Notes under the pieces: model-generated | The model's database searches: none | The model's input: the letters and a program-made list of their open reading frames with translations, nothing else | Told to the model about the DNA's origin: nothing | Program-made: the position numbers and the translations under genes | NCBI GenBank assembly: GCA_902785785.1 | Contig: CADAAA010000003.1 | Span: 186,001-250,000, forward strand | DNA: 64,000 nt | Direction of reading: 5' to 3' | Origin: an uncultured Bacteroidia bacterium | GTDB taxonomy: Bacteria > Bacteroidota > Bacteroidia > Bacteroidales > UBA932 | Part shown: positions 43,868 to 52,578 of the stretch, piece after piece | Position numbering within the stretch: the first letter of the stretch is position 1 | How the letters are laid out: each line of letters begins with the position of its first letter

Positions 43868-44485
43868 ATGAAGACTCTTATTTCTGTATTACGGGGAATG
43901 TCGGTGAAGGATTTGCTGGTGGTGGCAGGAGTGGCTGGGATGCTTTGCTCCTGTTCCGTTGCCAAGGATGCATCTGAAAGGAAAGACTATGCCCCGGACG
44001 ACCAGGTGAATGTCGGATATGGATCGGTCGACAAGGATAAACTGACTTACTCCGTCAGCCAGCTGGATGTGGATGAGCGGGAGATTTCCCAATACAGCAA
44101 TATTTGGGACTATATGCGCAGCCGGGTGCCCGGCGTGGAGATTGGAGAGTCGGTGGCGGGAAGTACACCTGATATCGTCATACGCGGAAAGAACTCCATC
44201 AATTCTCCGACCCAGCCCCTCATAATGCTGGACGGCGTCGAGGCCCCCGACATTTCCGGCCTCAATCCCAGTGACGTGGCGTCCGTCAGTGTCCTGAAGG
44301 ATGCTTCCGCCTCGATCTATGGTTCGCGTGGAGGCAACGGCGTGATATTGATCACCACGAAGAGCGCCAAGCTCGCGGCGGAGCGTGAGGCCGCCTACCA
44401 GCGCGAGGTCCGCGAAGCCGCCCGCGCGGCGAAGGCGGCACGCAAAGCCGCCAAGCGCGAAGCCAAGGCTTCCCGCGGCAAATAG
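43868..44485 (+). CDS. Free-standing SusC/RagA-type TonB plug-domain lipoprotein
   Basis: A 205-residue protein with a hydrophobic N-terminus ending in a plausible lipobox (LCSC, Cys29). Residues of about 70-165 form a TonB-receptor plug domain of the SusC type: IWDYMRSRVPGVEI, PDIVIRGKNSINSPTQPLIM, LDGVEAPDISGLNPSDVASV and LKDASASIYGSRGGNGVILI. No beta-barrel follows; the protein ends in an Ala/Arg/Lys-rich helix (AREAAYQREVREAARAAKAA and onward). The start at 43868 was chosen because the upstream frame runs into the tRNA. Function is unknown; it may bind a barrel partner or TonB-box-like sequences. Confidence 0.78.
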   Translation: MKTLISVLRGMSVKDLLVVAGVAGMLCSCSVAKDASERKDYAPDDQVNVGYGSVDKDKLTYSVSQLDVDEREISQYSNIWDYMRSRVPGVEIGESVAGSTPDIVIRGKNSINSPTQPLIMLDGVEAPDISGLNPSDVASVSVLKDASASIYGSRGGNGVILITTKSAKLAAEREAAYQREVREAARAAKAARKAAKREAKASRGK

Positions 44486-44502
44486 AATCTAGGATAAAAA
44501 GT

Positions 44503-44967
44503 TTATCGGAGGATCTCCAGATCCTTCTTGAGTATGGTCTTGGGGTCCATGAGGGAGACTTTCTGGAAAAGTCTTATCTGGTTGCCCAGCGAAAGGTGCA
44601 CCTTGTCTTCGTGCTTGCCTTTGCGCCACCATTTGTAGAATCCTATGGGGTCGTTTTCGAAGGGGATGCTGGCCTTGATGCCGCTGCTGTACCCCGGATA
44701 GTCGATGATGAGGTTGAGCCCCATGAAACGCTTGTAGTAGTCGGGATCGGCCCTGCGAAGCTTGCTGACGAGTGGATTGAGGACCTCGAAGGTGTCGACA
44801 TGCAACGTCTTCTCCTTGATGATCATCCTGTGGATACGGACGGGGTCGTAGTTGAGCCACGCGCCCATCCTGAGGGTCACGGGACCCTCAGCCGTATCTA
44901 GCGTCAACTCGTCCATTGAGAAGTAGGTCTTCTCCGGATCGAGAGGGAAAATCTGGTCTGAGTCCAT
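44503..44967 (-). CDS. Conserved hypothetical protein, 154 residues
   Basis: A soluble protein without signal peptide or membrane segment, starting MDSDQIFPLDPEKTYFSMDE. It has alternating strands and aromatic positions (RMGAWLNYDPVRIHRMIIKE, LNLIIDYPGYSSGIKASI, YKWWRKGKHEDKVHLSLGNQ). I do not recognise the family. The start at 44967 is chosen because a TAAATTTG box lies at 44991-44998; the frame stays open far upstream only because of the antisense gene. It is divergent from the arginase-fold gene, and its downstream end faces the plug lipoprotein. Confidence 0.72.
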   Translation of the reverse strand: MDSDQIFPLDPEKTYFSMDELTLDTAEGPVTLRMGAWLNYDPVRIHRMIIKEKTLHVDTFEVLNPLVSKLRRADPDYYKRFMGLNLIIDYPGYSSGIKASIPFENDPIGFYKWWRKGKHEDKVHLSLGNQIRLFQKVSLMDPKTILKKDLEILR

Positions 44968-44990
44968 AAAGGCGTTAGTCAGTCGATTCG

Positions 44991-44998
44991 CAAATTTA
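44991..44998 (-). promoter_or_regulatory. -7 promoter box of the 154-residue hypothetical gene
   Basis: The reverse strand reads TAAATTTG, 23 nt before the ATG at 44967. Confidence 0.55.
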
Positions 44999-45081
44999 AT
45001 GACTATTTTGTTAAAAAACCACCCGTTTTGACCTAAAAAACCGTATCTTGCATTATTGAAATGCCATTTTTTCGGTTTTTT

Positions 45082-45867
45082 ATGAAGAATATCATCCTTG
45101 ACATGACCGGCCTGTGCCGTGACGGAGGGCTCGCGACCTCTCTGGCCTCTCCCGAAACCCTCAGCCTTTCTTCCCTGGAAGGAACCAATTGCTACTGCGA
45201 CCCGGCGGCCGCCTCTGCGATACGCCAGGCGGTGGAGACCCTGCCTGTTTCTGCGCTCCACTGGTGCGACACCGGGGATTACCATTACCTGTCCGGTTTC
45301 TGGCTGGAGAAGGCGGCGAAGGAGATGGGTGAAGAGCCTTTCGCCCTGGTACTGTTCGACCATCATCCGGACATGCAGGAGCCCGCCTTCGGAAATGTAC
45401 TGTCCTGCGGGAGCTGGGCGCGGGACGCCTTCACGGGCATTCCTAATTTAAAGCAGATACTTCTGGTCGGAATCAATCCCGACCTCGAGGTGGAGATCCT
45501 CGACCTGGTCTTCGATGGCGTCCTTGCAGTCACGGCAGAGGATCTGAGGCATACTGGAGACAACCTCTCCCAGGATGTCCTGGAGATGTTTTCGCTGCTG
45601 GATCCGCATGTACCTGTCTATATCAGTATCGACAAGGATGTACTTACAAAGGATTATGCCCGCACCGACTGGGACCAGGGCGGCATGACCCTTCCGCAGT
45701 TGGAGGCCGCGGTGCTCCGCATCGCAGCCGGACACCGGCTGCTGGGTGCGGACATCTGCGGCGGCCTCACTCCCGACAAGGGCGGAAAAAGCGAGGATTT
45801 CGACATAAATCTCAAGACAGACCTGGCTTTGGAAAAACTGTTTGGTAATCTCATAATAGATTCGTAA
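45082..45867 (+). CDS. Arginase/agmatinase-fold (ureohydrolase family) protein
   Basis: A 261-residue protein with the binuclear-metal motifs of the ureohydrolase superfamily: GDYHYLSGFW (first histidine), LFDHHPDMQ (D-x-H-x-D type) and SIDKDVLTKDYARTDWDQG (D-x-D type), then a late GADICGG. Relatives act on arginine, agmatine, guanidinobutyrate or formimidoylglutamate. The sequence is short for a classical arginase and the specificity loops are not recognisable, so the substrate is open. The start may be 45061 or 45082; I prefer 45082 (MKNIILDMTGLCRDG). The gcvT promoter overlaps its stop codon. Confidence 0.8.
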   Translation: MKNIILDMTGLCRDGGLATSLASPETLSLSSLEGTNCYCDPAAASAIRQAVETLPVSALHWCDTGDYHYLSGFWLEKAAKEMGEEPFALVLFDHHPDMQEPAFGNVLSCGSWARDAFTGIPNLKQILLVGINPDLEVEILDLVFDGVLAVTAEDLRHTGDNLSQDVLEMFSLLDPHVPVYISIDKDVLTKDYARTDWDQGGMTLPQLEAAVLRIAAGHRLLGADICGGLTPDKGGKSEDFDINLKTDLALEKLFGNLIIDS

Positions 45868-45872
45868 CTTTG
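45841..45872 (+). promoter_or_regulatory. Promoter of the gcv operon, overlapping the upstream stop codon
   Basis: TTTG at 45841-45844 and TAACTTTG at 45865-45872 are 20 nt apart. The first three bases of the -7 box are the TAA stop of the arginase-fold gene. The leader before gcvT is about 75 nt and contains a partial inverted repeat (AACGATTAAG near 45873 and CTTAAAAATCGTT near 45903). Confidence 0.7.
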
Positions 45873-45952
45873 AACGATTAAGAGGAACAATCCAAAATCC
45901 GCTTAAAAATCGTTATTTCAAAGCTTAATTCAGTTAAAGATCGTAATCCGTC

Positions 45953-47056
45953 ATGGAAGACAATCTCAAAATGACCTGTCTATACGACAAGCATGTGGCA
46001 TTGGGCGCCAAGATGAGCCCGTTTGCCGGTTTCATGATGCCTATCCAGTATGCCGGCATCACCGAAGAGCATCTGGCAGTACGCAATCATGTCGGCATGT
46101 TTGACGTCTCGCACATGGGCGAAGTCTTTATCAGCGGCTCCGATGCCGAATCCTTCGTGAACCATATCTTCACCAACGACGTCCGCGGTCTTGCTCCGGG
46201 CAAGATCCTGTACGGAATGATGCTCTATCCTACGGGCGGAGTCGTGGACGACCTGCTCGTCTACCGTTGCTTCGAAGCGGACACATACCTGCTCGTGGTT
46301 AACGCTTCCAACATAGATAAGGATTACGCGTGGATGCTCGACAATGCATCAGGTTACGATGTCGTAATCGACAACGCTTCCGAAAGCTGGGGCCAGATCG
46401 CGGTTCAGGGCCCTGAGTCCGAGAAGACCGTCGTGGACGTGCTCGGCATCACCGGCGCCGCATCCCTCGGTTTTTATGAGTTCTTCGACAGCGAATGGAA
46501 GGGCGGCCGCATGATAGTCAGCCGCACCGGCTATACCGGTGAGGATGGATTCGAGCTTTATGCCTCTCCCGAGAGTATCGGTGAGATTTGGGATATGCTG
46601 CTGGCGGCCGGCGTAGCGCCGTGCGGCCTCGGCTGCCGCGATACGCTTCGCTTCGAGGCGGGCCTTCCGCTCTACGGCGACGAGCTCAGTGCCGACATCA
46701 CCCCTGTAGAGGCCGGCCTGTCCATGTTCTGCAAGCTTGACAAGGACGGATTCATCGGCAAGGACGTCCTCGTCCGCCAGAAGGCCGAAGGCACGGAGAA
46801 GAAACTCGTCGGTATCGAGATCCATGACAAGGCCATTCCCCGCGCCGGTTATCCCGTCGAACTGGAGGATGGCACCGAAGTCGGAGTGGTCACGACCGGC
46901 TACCGTTCCATTTCGCTTGACCGCAGCATCTGTTTCGCCCTTGTGAAGTCGGAGTATTCCAAGCTTGGCACGCCTCTGTGGATCCGTATCCGCAAGAAGG
47001 TCTTCCCCGGCGAGGTCGTCAAGAAAAGATTCTATCAGACAAACTATAAAAAATAA
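45953..47056 (+). CDS. gcvT: Aminomethyltransferase, glycine cleavage T protein
   Basis: A 367-residue tetrahydrofolate-dependent T protein. Motifs include HVALGAKMSPFAGFMMPIQY, RNHVGMFDVSHMGEV, the substrate strand QGPESEKTV, SRTGYTGEDGFELY and LRFEAGLPLYG. It transfers the methylene group from lipoylated GcvH to tetrahydrofolate and releases ammonia. First gene of a gcvT-gcvH-gcvPA-gcvPB operon, 8 nt before gcvH. The ATG at 45953 gives MEDNLKMTCLYDKH; an ATG six codons later is the alternative start. Confidence 0.97.
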   Translation: MEDNLKMTCLYDKHVALGAKMSPFAGFMMPIQYAGITEEHLAVRNHVGMFDVSHMGEVFISGSDAESFVNHIFTNDVRGLAPGKILYGMMLYPTGGVVDDLLVYRCFEADTYLLVVNASNIDKDYAWMLDNASGYDVVIDNASESWGQIAVQGPESEKTVVDVLGITGAASLGFYEFFDSEWKGGRMIVSRTGYTGEDGFELYASPESIGEIWDMLLAAGVAPCGLGCRDTLRFEAGLPLYGDELSADITPVEAGLSMFCKLDKDGFIGKDVLVRQKAEGTEKKLVGIEIHDKAIPRAGYPVELEDGTEVGVVTTGYRSISLDRSICFALVKSEYSKLGTPLWIRIRKKVFPGEVVKKRFYQTNYKK

Positions 47057-47064
47057 CCGTTGAA

Positions 47065-47442
47065 ATGTCAAAGATTGTAGAAGGATTGCTTTACAGCGAT
47101 TCACACGAATGGGTGAAGGTTGACGGCGACGTCGCCATCATCGGAGTCACCGATTACGCTCAGGCTGAGATGGGCGACATCACCTATGTCGACCTTCCCG
47201 AGGTGGACGACGAGGTGAGCCAGGGTGAGGATTTCGGCGCACTTGAGAGCGTCAAGGCCTCCAGCGAGCTCTATTCTCCCGTCTCCGGTACCGTCGTCGC
47301 GGTCAACGAAGCACTCGAGGATGCTCCCGAGCTTGTCAACGAGGACGCTTTCGCCAACTGGATCATCAAGGTGCAGATGAGTGACAAGGCCGAGCTCGAG
47401 TCCCTCATGGATGCCGCAGCTTACGCAGGTATCACTGGATAG
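47065..47442 (+). CDS. gcvH: Glycine cleavage H protein
   Basis: A 125-residue lipoyl carrier protein. The lipoyl-lysine is Lys64 in ESVKASSELYSPVSG. The N-terminus LLYSDSHEWVKVDGD and the PELVNEDAFANWIIKV stretch are family signatures. It shuttles the aminomethyl group between the P, T and L proteins. It lies between gcvT and gcvPA with 3 nt to the next start. Confidence 0.98.
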   Translation: MSKIVEGLLYSDSHEWVKVDGDVAIIGVTDYAQAEMGDITYVDLPEVDDEVSQGEDFGALESVKASSELYSPVSGTVVAVNEALEDAPELVNEDAFANWIIKVQMSDKAELESLMDAAAYAGITG

Positions 47443-47445
47443 TCC

Positions 47446-48771
47446 ATGGGAAGCTTCTCTTATTTTCCTCACACTGAGGAAGATATCCGGCAGATGCTAG
47501 ACCGTATAGGGGTAAAGTCGCTCGACGACCTCTATGCCGACGTGCCTGCCGGTTTCATTTACAAGGGGGAGTACGACCTCCCGGATGCGCTCTCCGAGCA
47601 GGAGGTGCGCGACTTCTTCGAGCGCCTGGCCTCGAAGAACACCCGCCTCAAGGTGTTCGCCGGCGCCGGCTCCTATGACCATTACACCCCTGCGGTGATT
47701 CCCTACATCATCTCCCGTTCCGAGTTCCTGACGGCGTATACGCCATATCAGTGCGAGATCTCGCAGGGTACACTGCGTTATATCTTCGAATACCAGAGCA
47801 TGGTCTGCGCCCTGACGGGTATGGATGTAAGCAATGCATCCATGTACGACGGACCCACCGCTGCGGCTGAGGCCATGAGAATGGCCGTTGCCAGCGCCCG
47901 GAAGAAGAATACGGTTCTCCTTTCCAGGACCCTTCTTCCGAACGTGGTCAAGACCGTCGAGACCTATGCGAAGTATTACGGTACCAATATCGCCTACATC
48001 GAGGCCGAGGACGGGCAGACGTCGCTCGCCAGCCTTCGCGAGGCTATGGCGTGCGGCGACGTCGCCGGCGCTATCGTGCCGTCAGTCAACCGTTTCGGTA
48101 TCATCGAGGATCTCAGCGGATTTGCCGATACCCTCCATGAGGGCAAGGCTTTGCTGGTCGAGTACTGCGACCCTTCCACACTGGCTGTCCTCAAGACTCC
48201 AGCGGAGTGGGGAGCCGACGTCGCCGTCGGAGACGGCCAGTCGCTCGGCATCCCGATGTGCTTCGGCGGCCCTTATGTCGGCTTCATGGCCTGCACCAAG
48301 GAGCACATGCGCAAGCTTCCCGGCCGTATCGTCGGCGAGACGGTGGACGGGCAGGGGAGGCGCGCCTTCGTGCTGACGCTGCAGGCGCGCGAGCAGCACA
48401 TCCGCCGCGAGAAGGCTACGTCCAACATCTGCTCCAACGAGTCCCTTATGGCGCTCTTCGTGACGGTCTATATGTCCCTCATGGGCCCGCAGGGCCTGAG
48501 GGAGGTCAATGAGAAATCCTATGCCGGAGCACATCTGCTTCACGACATGCTGCTGCAGACCGGCAAGTTTGAGGAAGTCTTCGACAAGCCTTTCCTCAAG
48601 GAGTTCGTCCTGAAACCGCTCGTAGATGCCAAGGCCTTGCAGGCCAGGCTCTGTGAAGGCGGTTTCTTCGGCGCCCTCGAAACCGAAGAGGGATATGTAA
48701 GTTTCTGTGTGACAGAGAAAAGGACACGCGCTGAGATCGAGGCGCTGGTCGCATTGGCAAGGGAGGCATAG
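47446..48771 (+). CDS. gcvPA: Glycine dehydrogenase (decarboxylating) subunit 1
   Basis: A 441-residue N-terminal half of the P protein, encoded separately as in many Gram-positive and Bacteroidetes genomes. Family features include SYFPHTEEDIRQMLDRIG, AGAGSYDHYTPAVIPYI, SRSEFLTAYTPYQCEISQG and MYDGPTAAAEAM. This half does not bind PLP through a lysine; it forms the heterotetramer with GcvPB. The next gene starts 3 nt after its stop. Confidence 0.97.
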   Translation: MGSFSYFPHTEEDIRQMLDRIGVKSLDDLYADVPAGFIYKGEYDLPDALSEQEVRDFFERLASKNTRLKVFAGAGSYDHYTPAVIPYIISRSEFLTAYTPYQCEISQGTLRYIFEYQSMVCALTGMDVSNASMYDGPTAAAEAMRMAVASARKKNTVLLSRTLLPNVVKTVETYAKYYGTNIAYIEAEDGQTSLASLREAMACGDVAGAIVPSVNRFGIIEDLSGFADTLHEGKALLVEYCDPSTLAVLKTPAEWGADVAVGDGQSLGIPMCFGGPYVGFMACTKEHMRKLPGRIVGETVDGQGRRAFVLTLQAREQHIRREKATSNICSNESLMALFVTVYMSLMGPQGLREVNEKSYAGAHLLHDMLLQTGKFEEVFDKPFLKEFVLKPLVDAKALQARLCEGGFFGALETEEGYVSFCVTEKRTRAEIEALVALAREA

Positions 48772-48774
48772 GGT

Positions 48775-50250
48775 ATGAAGTACTACGACAAACTCATTTT
48801 CGAACTTTCGAAACCCGGCCGCAGGGCATATACCCTTCCCGCGGCGGCAGATCCTTCCGCATCGTTCTCCATCCCTTCGGGGCTGCTCCGCGCCGAGGCT
48901 CCAGCTCTCCCCGAAGTCAGCGAGGTCGATGTCGTCCGTCACTATACCAATCTCTCGCAGATGAATTTCGGTGTGGATACCGGCTTCTATCCGCTCGGCA
49001 GCTGCACCATGAAATACAATCCCAAGATCAACGAGGAGATTGCGGGCATGCCAGCGTTCCAGGGACTTCATCCCCTTCAGGACGAAAGTACAGTCCAGGG
49101 TGCATTGGAAGTCTATTACGAGATGGAACGCTCGCTTTCGGCCATTACCGGCATGAAGCATTTCACGCTCAATCCCTGCGCCGGCGCGCATGGTGAGCTG
49201 ACGGGTCTGATGGTCATGCGCAGCTACCACGCTTCGCGCGGCGATACCGCCCGCATTAAGGTCATCGTACCGGATAGCGCACACGGTACCAATCCTGCAT
49301 CGGCTGCTGTCTGCGGCCTGAGCATCGTTGAAGTGAAGTCCAATGCCAACGGCCTGGTCGATGTCGAGGACCTCAAGCCCCTGCTCGGTCCTGACATCGC
49401 CGGCATCATGATGACCAATCCCAATACCCTCGGACTCTTCGAGAGGGACATCAAGGAGATTGCGGAGCTGGTCCATGGCTGCGGAGGTCTGCTCTACTAT
49501 GACGGAGCCAACATGAATCCGCTTCTCGGCGTGGTCCGTCCCGGCGACATGGGCTTCGACATCATGCACCTGAACCTTCACAAGACCTTCTCGACCCCGC
49601 ATGGCGGCGGCGGCCCGGGCTCCGGCCCCGTCGGCGTAGCCGGCAGGCTGGCGGAGTTCCTGCCGACGCCCAAGGTGGAGAAGGGGGAGGACGGCCGTTT
49701 CCACATCGTGGACGACGCCCCGATGTCCGCCGGCCGTGTGTCCGCCTTCATGGGCAATTTCGGAGTCATCCTCCGTGCATACGCATATATCCTGATGCTC
49801 GGGAAGCAGAATCTCGCCATGGCGGGCAAGCTCGCCACGCTTGGGGCAAACTACATCAAGGAAAGCCTCAAGGATGCCTACAAGCTTCCTATCCCGTCAG
49901 TGTGCAAGCATGAATTCGTATTCGACGGACTGATCGACGACGGATCGGCCACCGGCAAGCCCGGCGCGACCACGCTCGACGTGGCCAAGCGCCTGCTGGA
50001 TTTCGGCTATCATGCTCCTACCATCTATTTCCCGCTGCTGTTCCATCAGGCTTTGATGATAGAGCCGACGGAGACGGAGTCGAAGGAGACGCTCGATGCT
50101 TTCATCGACGTGATGCATGTGATTGCGAAGGAGGCTGCAGAGGATCCCGACATCCTGCACGGAGCTCCGCACAATGCCCCTATCTCGCGTCCTGACGAGA
50201 CCATGGCGGCCCGTAAGCCTGTGCTGAAATACTGGGACGGGATCAGTTGA
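48775..50250 (+). CDS. gcvPB: Glycine dehydrogenase (decarboxylating) subunit 2
   Basis: A 491-residue PLP-binding half of the P protein. The PLP lysine is Lys270 in [16 protein letters not shown], with [11 protein letters not shown] just before it and the [14 protein letters not shown] signature near the N-terminus. It decarboxylates glycine and passes the aminomethyl group to GcvH. The 3' end overlaps the convergent SEC-C gene by 8 nt. The operon terminator lies about 110 nt downstream, inside that gene. Confidence 0.97.
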   Translation: MKYYDKLIFELSKPGRRAYTLPAAADPSASFSIPSGLLRAEAPALPEVSEVDVVRHYTNLSQMNFGVDTGFYPLGSCTMKYNPKINEEIAGMPAFQGLHPLQDESTVQGALEVYYEMERSLSAITGMKHFTLNPCAGAHGELTGLMVMRSYHASRGDTARIKVIVPDSAHGTNPASAAVCGLSIVEVKSNANGLVDVEDLKPLLGPDIAGIMMTNPNTLGLFERDIKEIAELVHGCGGLLYYDGANMNPLLGVVRPGDMGFDIMHLNLHKTFSTPHGGGGPGSGPVGVAGRLAEFLPTPKVEKGEDGRFHIVDDAPMSAGRVSAFMGNFGVILRAYAYILMLGKQNLAMAGKLATLGANYIKESLKDAYKLPIPSVCKHEFVFDGLIDDGSATGKPGATTLDVAKRLLDFGYHAPTIYFPLLFHQALMIEPTETESKETLDAFIDVMHVIAKEAAEDPDILHGAPHNAPISRPDETMAARKPVLKYWDGIS

Positions 50251-51442
50251 GATTCTTGCCGTGGCAGCGTCTGTAGGACAGGCCGCTGCCACAGGGACAT
50301 GGATCGTCGGGGCCGACGTGCCTGACGGCCATGCTGTAACGGTAGAGTTCATTGAGCGGACCGGACAATTCGTCCGGTCCCTTTTTTGTGCCCTCATCTC
50401 CGGAAAGGTCCTCTTCAAAGCCGCTCTCATCGACCTTGATGCTGAGTTTCAGGAGATTGGACTCGGTGGAAGAATGGCCTTTGAGCAGCCATTTTGGAAC
50501 GGAATTGGCGTATTCCGCGATGGTGTCTATGCACCTGCGGTATTCGTCGAATGTCTCGATCTCGTTGATGCGGTCGTTGACGCAGCTGAACATGGCCTCT
50601 GCGCAGGCTTCGTCCATCGCATACTGGGCATTGACCCACACTTCGTTGAGGCAGTCTAGGATGTCCTGGCGGTCATATCCGAGGTCTTCGAGGACCTCCC
50701 ATGCGGCTTTGTATTCGGGAGTGCCGTAGCCGAAGGCGCAGAAAGGGGCGTCGCTGCCGGCGTGAAGGGCTTCCTCTTTCGTGAAACTGGCGAAATCCTT
50801 GGTGTCCGGGAATTCGTCCCAGCCGTCAATAAGCTTCTCGAACTCATAGGCATAAGGGGAGACCAGATACATCTCGCCCTTGTATGTGGCCCTCTGTATG
50901 GCTACAAGGCGGTTCTCGGCGATGCGGGCGAACTCTTCGCCGCGGTTGGTGCCGTCATCCATCATGTCGAAGGCCTGCTTGACGAACCCTTCCACGGTGA
51001 TGACTCCGTAAAGGTTGAGGAGTCCGAGCGCCAGACGCTCGGTCTCGAACGAGCCGTCCACCCTCTTTTCCGCGATGACATGGTCCAGGATGTCCGCCAC
51101 GTGGGAATAAAGGGCCTGGTCAATGCTGGCATAGACGAAATCCTTGTCGGTGTCGTCTATGTAGATGAGGTTCAGCATTTCCAGCATATAGGGGTAGTCG
51201 GGATTGAGCAGTTCCACCCATTGGCCGGGGCCGGCGGACACCAGATCGCGCAGGAGCATGAGGTCGCTCTCCGTGAGCATGTACAACCATGCCCGCGGAT
51301 TGTCTCCGATGAGACCTGCCGTGCGGTCAACAAGCCCGGCTTTCTTCTCGTTCTTGACCAGAGGCTGGTCGAAGAACTCCAGGATGTACGAAAGCTCGTC
51401 CTTGGTGAACCGGCTGAAAAACTTTATAAGTGTCCTGTCCAT
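50243..51442 (-). CDS. SEC-C motif domain protein
   Basis: A 399-residue, mostly helical acidic protein ending in a SEC-C zinc motif ([15 protein letters not shown]), the CxCxSGxxYxxCH pattern found at the end of SecA and in many stand-alone proteins. The long N-terminal part ([40 protein letters not shown]) has no recognised catalytic motif. Function is unknown. The start at 51442 follows a TATCTTTG box by 13 nt. The coding strand near its 3' end also encodes, antisense, the terminator of the gcv operon (50358-50387). Confidence 0.85.
   Translation of the reverse strand: MDRTLIKFFSRFTKDELSYILEFFDQPLVKNEKKAGLVDRTAGLIGDNPRAWLYMLTESDLMLLRDLVSAGPGQWVELLNPDYPYMLEMLNLIYIDDTDKDFVYASIDQALYSHVADILDHVIAEKRVDGSFETERLALGLLNLYGVITVEGFVKQAFDMMDDGTNRGEEFARIAENRLVAIQRATYKGEMYLVSPYAYEFEKLIDGWDEFPDTKDFASFTKEEALHAGSDAPFCAFGYGTPEYKAAWEVLEDLGYDRQDILDCLNEVWVNAQYAMDEACAEAMFSCVNDRINEIETFDEYRRCIDTIAEYANSVPKWLLKGHSSTESNLLKLSIKVDESGFEEDLSGDEGTKKGPDELSGPLNELYRYSMAVRHVGPDDPCPCGSGLSYRRCHGKNLN
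50358..50387 (+). terminator. Intrinsic terminator of the gcv operon, inside the convergent SEC-C gene
   Basis: GGACCGGAC (50358-50366) pairs perfectly with GTCCGGTCC (50372-50380) around loop AATTC, followed by CTTTTTT. On the plus strand it is a textbook terminator; on the minus strand the same bases encode the [10 protein letters not shown] part of the SEC-C protein. It would stop transcripts coming from gcvPB. Confidence 0.7.
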
Positions 51443-51455
51443 GCCTAAAAGTGTC

Positions 51456-51463
51456 CAAAGATA
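51456..51463 (-). promoter_or_regulatory. -7 promoter box of the SEC-C gene
   Basis: The reverse strand reads TATCTTTG, 13 nt before the ATG at 51442, so the leader is very short. Confidence 0.5.
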
Positions 51464-51476
51464 GGAGTTTTATTCT

Positions 51477-51484
51477 TATTTTTG
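51477..51484 (+). promoter_or_regulatory. -7 promoter box of the hydrolase/HAD fusion gene
   Basis: TATTTTTG lies 18 nt before the ATG at 51503 and is back to back with the SEC-C promoter, 13 nt away. Confidence 0.5.
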
Positions 51485-51502
51485 TGAAAACGGGTACAAG
51501 AA

Positions 51503-52519
51503 ATGGAATTATACGAGTTCGCACGGCCCGCCCTCATGTCGGGCAAGACCATACTGTTCGTCCACGGTTTCGCGTCCAGCGGACGCAGCGGGACGGCGCG
51601 GGCGCTCCGGACCCTCCTGCCGGAGGCGGAGGTCCTCGCGCCCGACCTGCCGGTCGACCCGCACGAGGCCATGGCGCTGTTGCGCGGCCTCGTCGCGGAG
51701 CGCCGCCCCGACCTTATCCTAGGCACTTCCATGGGTGGGATGTATGCCGAGCAGCTGTACGGCTTCGACAGGATCCTTGTCAATCCAGCCTTCCGGCTTG
51801 CCGATACTATCCTGAAGAACAACGGCTTGGGACGCAAGGAGTTCCACAATCCCCGTGAAGACGGGCAGAAGGACTTTCTTGTGACCAAAGGTCTCCTTGA
51901 GGAGTTCCGAGAAGTATCTTCGCATTGCTTCGAGGGCATCTGTGAAGAAGAAAAGAAACGCGTATTCGCGCTCTTCGGACGGCGTGACACCCTGGTGTTC
52001 ACGCACGACCTTACACGTGAGCACTATCCACAGTGCATCAGCTATGACGGGGAGCACAGCCTTGTCGATTCGTCACTCCTGCATTCTGTGCTGCCGGTAA
52101 TCCAGTGGATAGACGACAGGCAGCGCGGCATCCAGCGTCCTTCAGTGCTGATAGTCTTCGATGATGCGTTGCGCTACCGCCACAACGGCGAGGCCGTGAG
52201 CGCCTCGCTCAAGGCCGTGGAGTATCTCGCGCAGCGCTTTGACCTCCAGTTCGTTGTCAGTGGTGATGCCGACGGATGGGAGGCGATGGAAGATAAGCGG
52301 AAATGGATGGAGGACAGCATCAGCGTCCCCGTATGGAACCGTACGGTACTCACTACCAGGAAGGATCTGCTGCTGGGTGATTATCTGGTCGATGCACATC
52401 CCGAGGAGAACGGCGGTGATTCGTTCATGGGGACCGTCATCAGGCTGGGTGCTCCGGACTTCCGTGACTGGGAGGAGACAATAACCTTTTTCGCAAGAAT
52501 TTGTGGCGATACTCGCTAA
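51503..52519 (+). CDS. Fusion of a YqiA/YcfP-like alpha/beta hydrolase and a 5'-nucleotidase (HAD)-like domain
   Basis: A 338-residue protein. Residues 1 to about 195 form a YqiA-type esterase: ILFVHGFASSGRSGTARAL, nucleophile elbow GTSMGG, acid in GRRDTLV and histidine in GEHSLVD. From about residue 210 the sequence follows the NT5C deoxyribonucleotidase pattern: VLIVFDDALRYR, LQFVVSGDADGWEAMEDKRK, VPVWNRTVLTTRKDLLLGDY, LVDAHPEENGGDSFMGTVI. The first Asp of the HAD DxD motif appears to be Val (VFD), so phosphatase activity is doubtful. I have not seen this combination described. It has its own TATTTTTG promoter box. Confidence 0.8.
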   Translation: MELYEFARPALMSGKTILFVHGFASSGRSGTARALRTLLPEAEVLAPDLPVDPHEAMALLRGLVAERRPDLILGTSMGGMYAEQLYGFDRILVNPAFRLADTILKNNGLGRKEFHNPREDGQKDFLVTKGLLEEFREVSSHCFEGICEEEKKRVFALFGRRDTLVFTHDLTREHYPQCISYDGEHSLVDSSLLHSVLPVIQWIDDRQRGIQRPSVLIVFDDALRYRHNGEAVSASLKAVEYLAQRFDLQFVVSGDADGWEAMEDKRKWMEDSISVPVWNRTVLTTRKDLLLGDYLVDAHPEENGGDSFMGTVIRLGAPDFRDWEETITFFARICGDTR

Positions 52520-52526
52520 CTTTTAT

Positions 52527-52534
52527 TAAATTTG
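52527..52534 (+). promoter_or_regulatory. -7 promoter box of the large lipoprotein gene
   Basis: TAAATTTG starts 7 nt after the stop codon of the fusion gene, leaving a leader of about 45 nt before the ATG at 52579. Confidence 0.6.
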
Positions 52535-52578
52535 TCTGTTCTGAAAAATGCACATGATTAATAACACACTATATCATT

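Noticed and set aside
45873-45952. Glycine riboswitch in the gcvT leader
   Set aside because: The leader is only about 75 nt and lacks the conserved glycine aptamer core; only a partial inverted repeat is seen.
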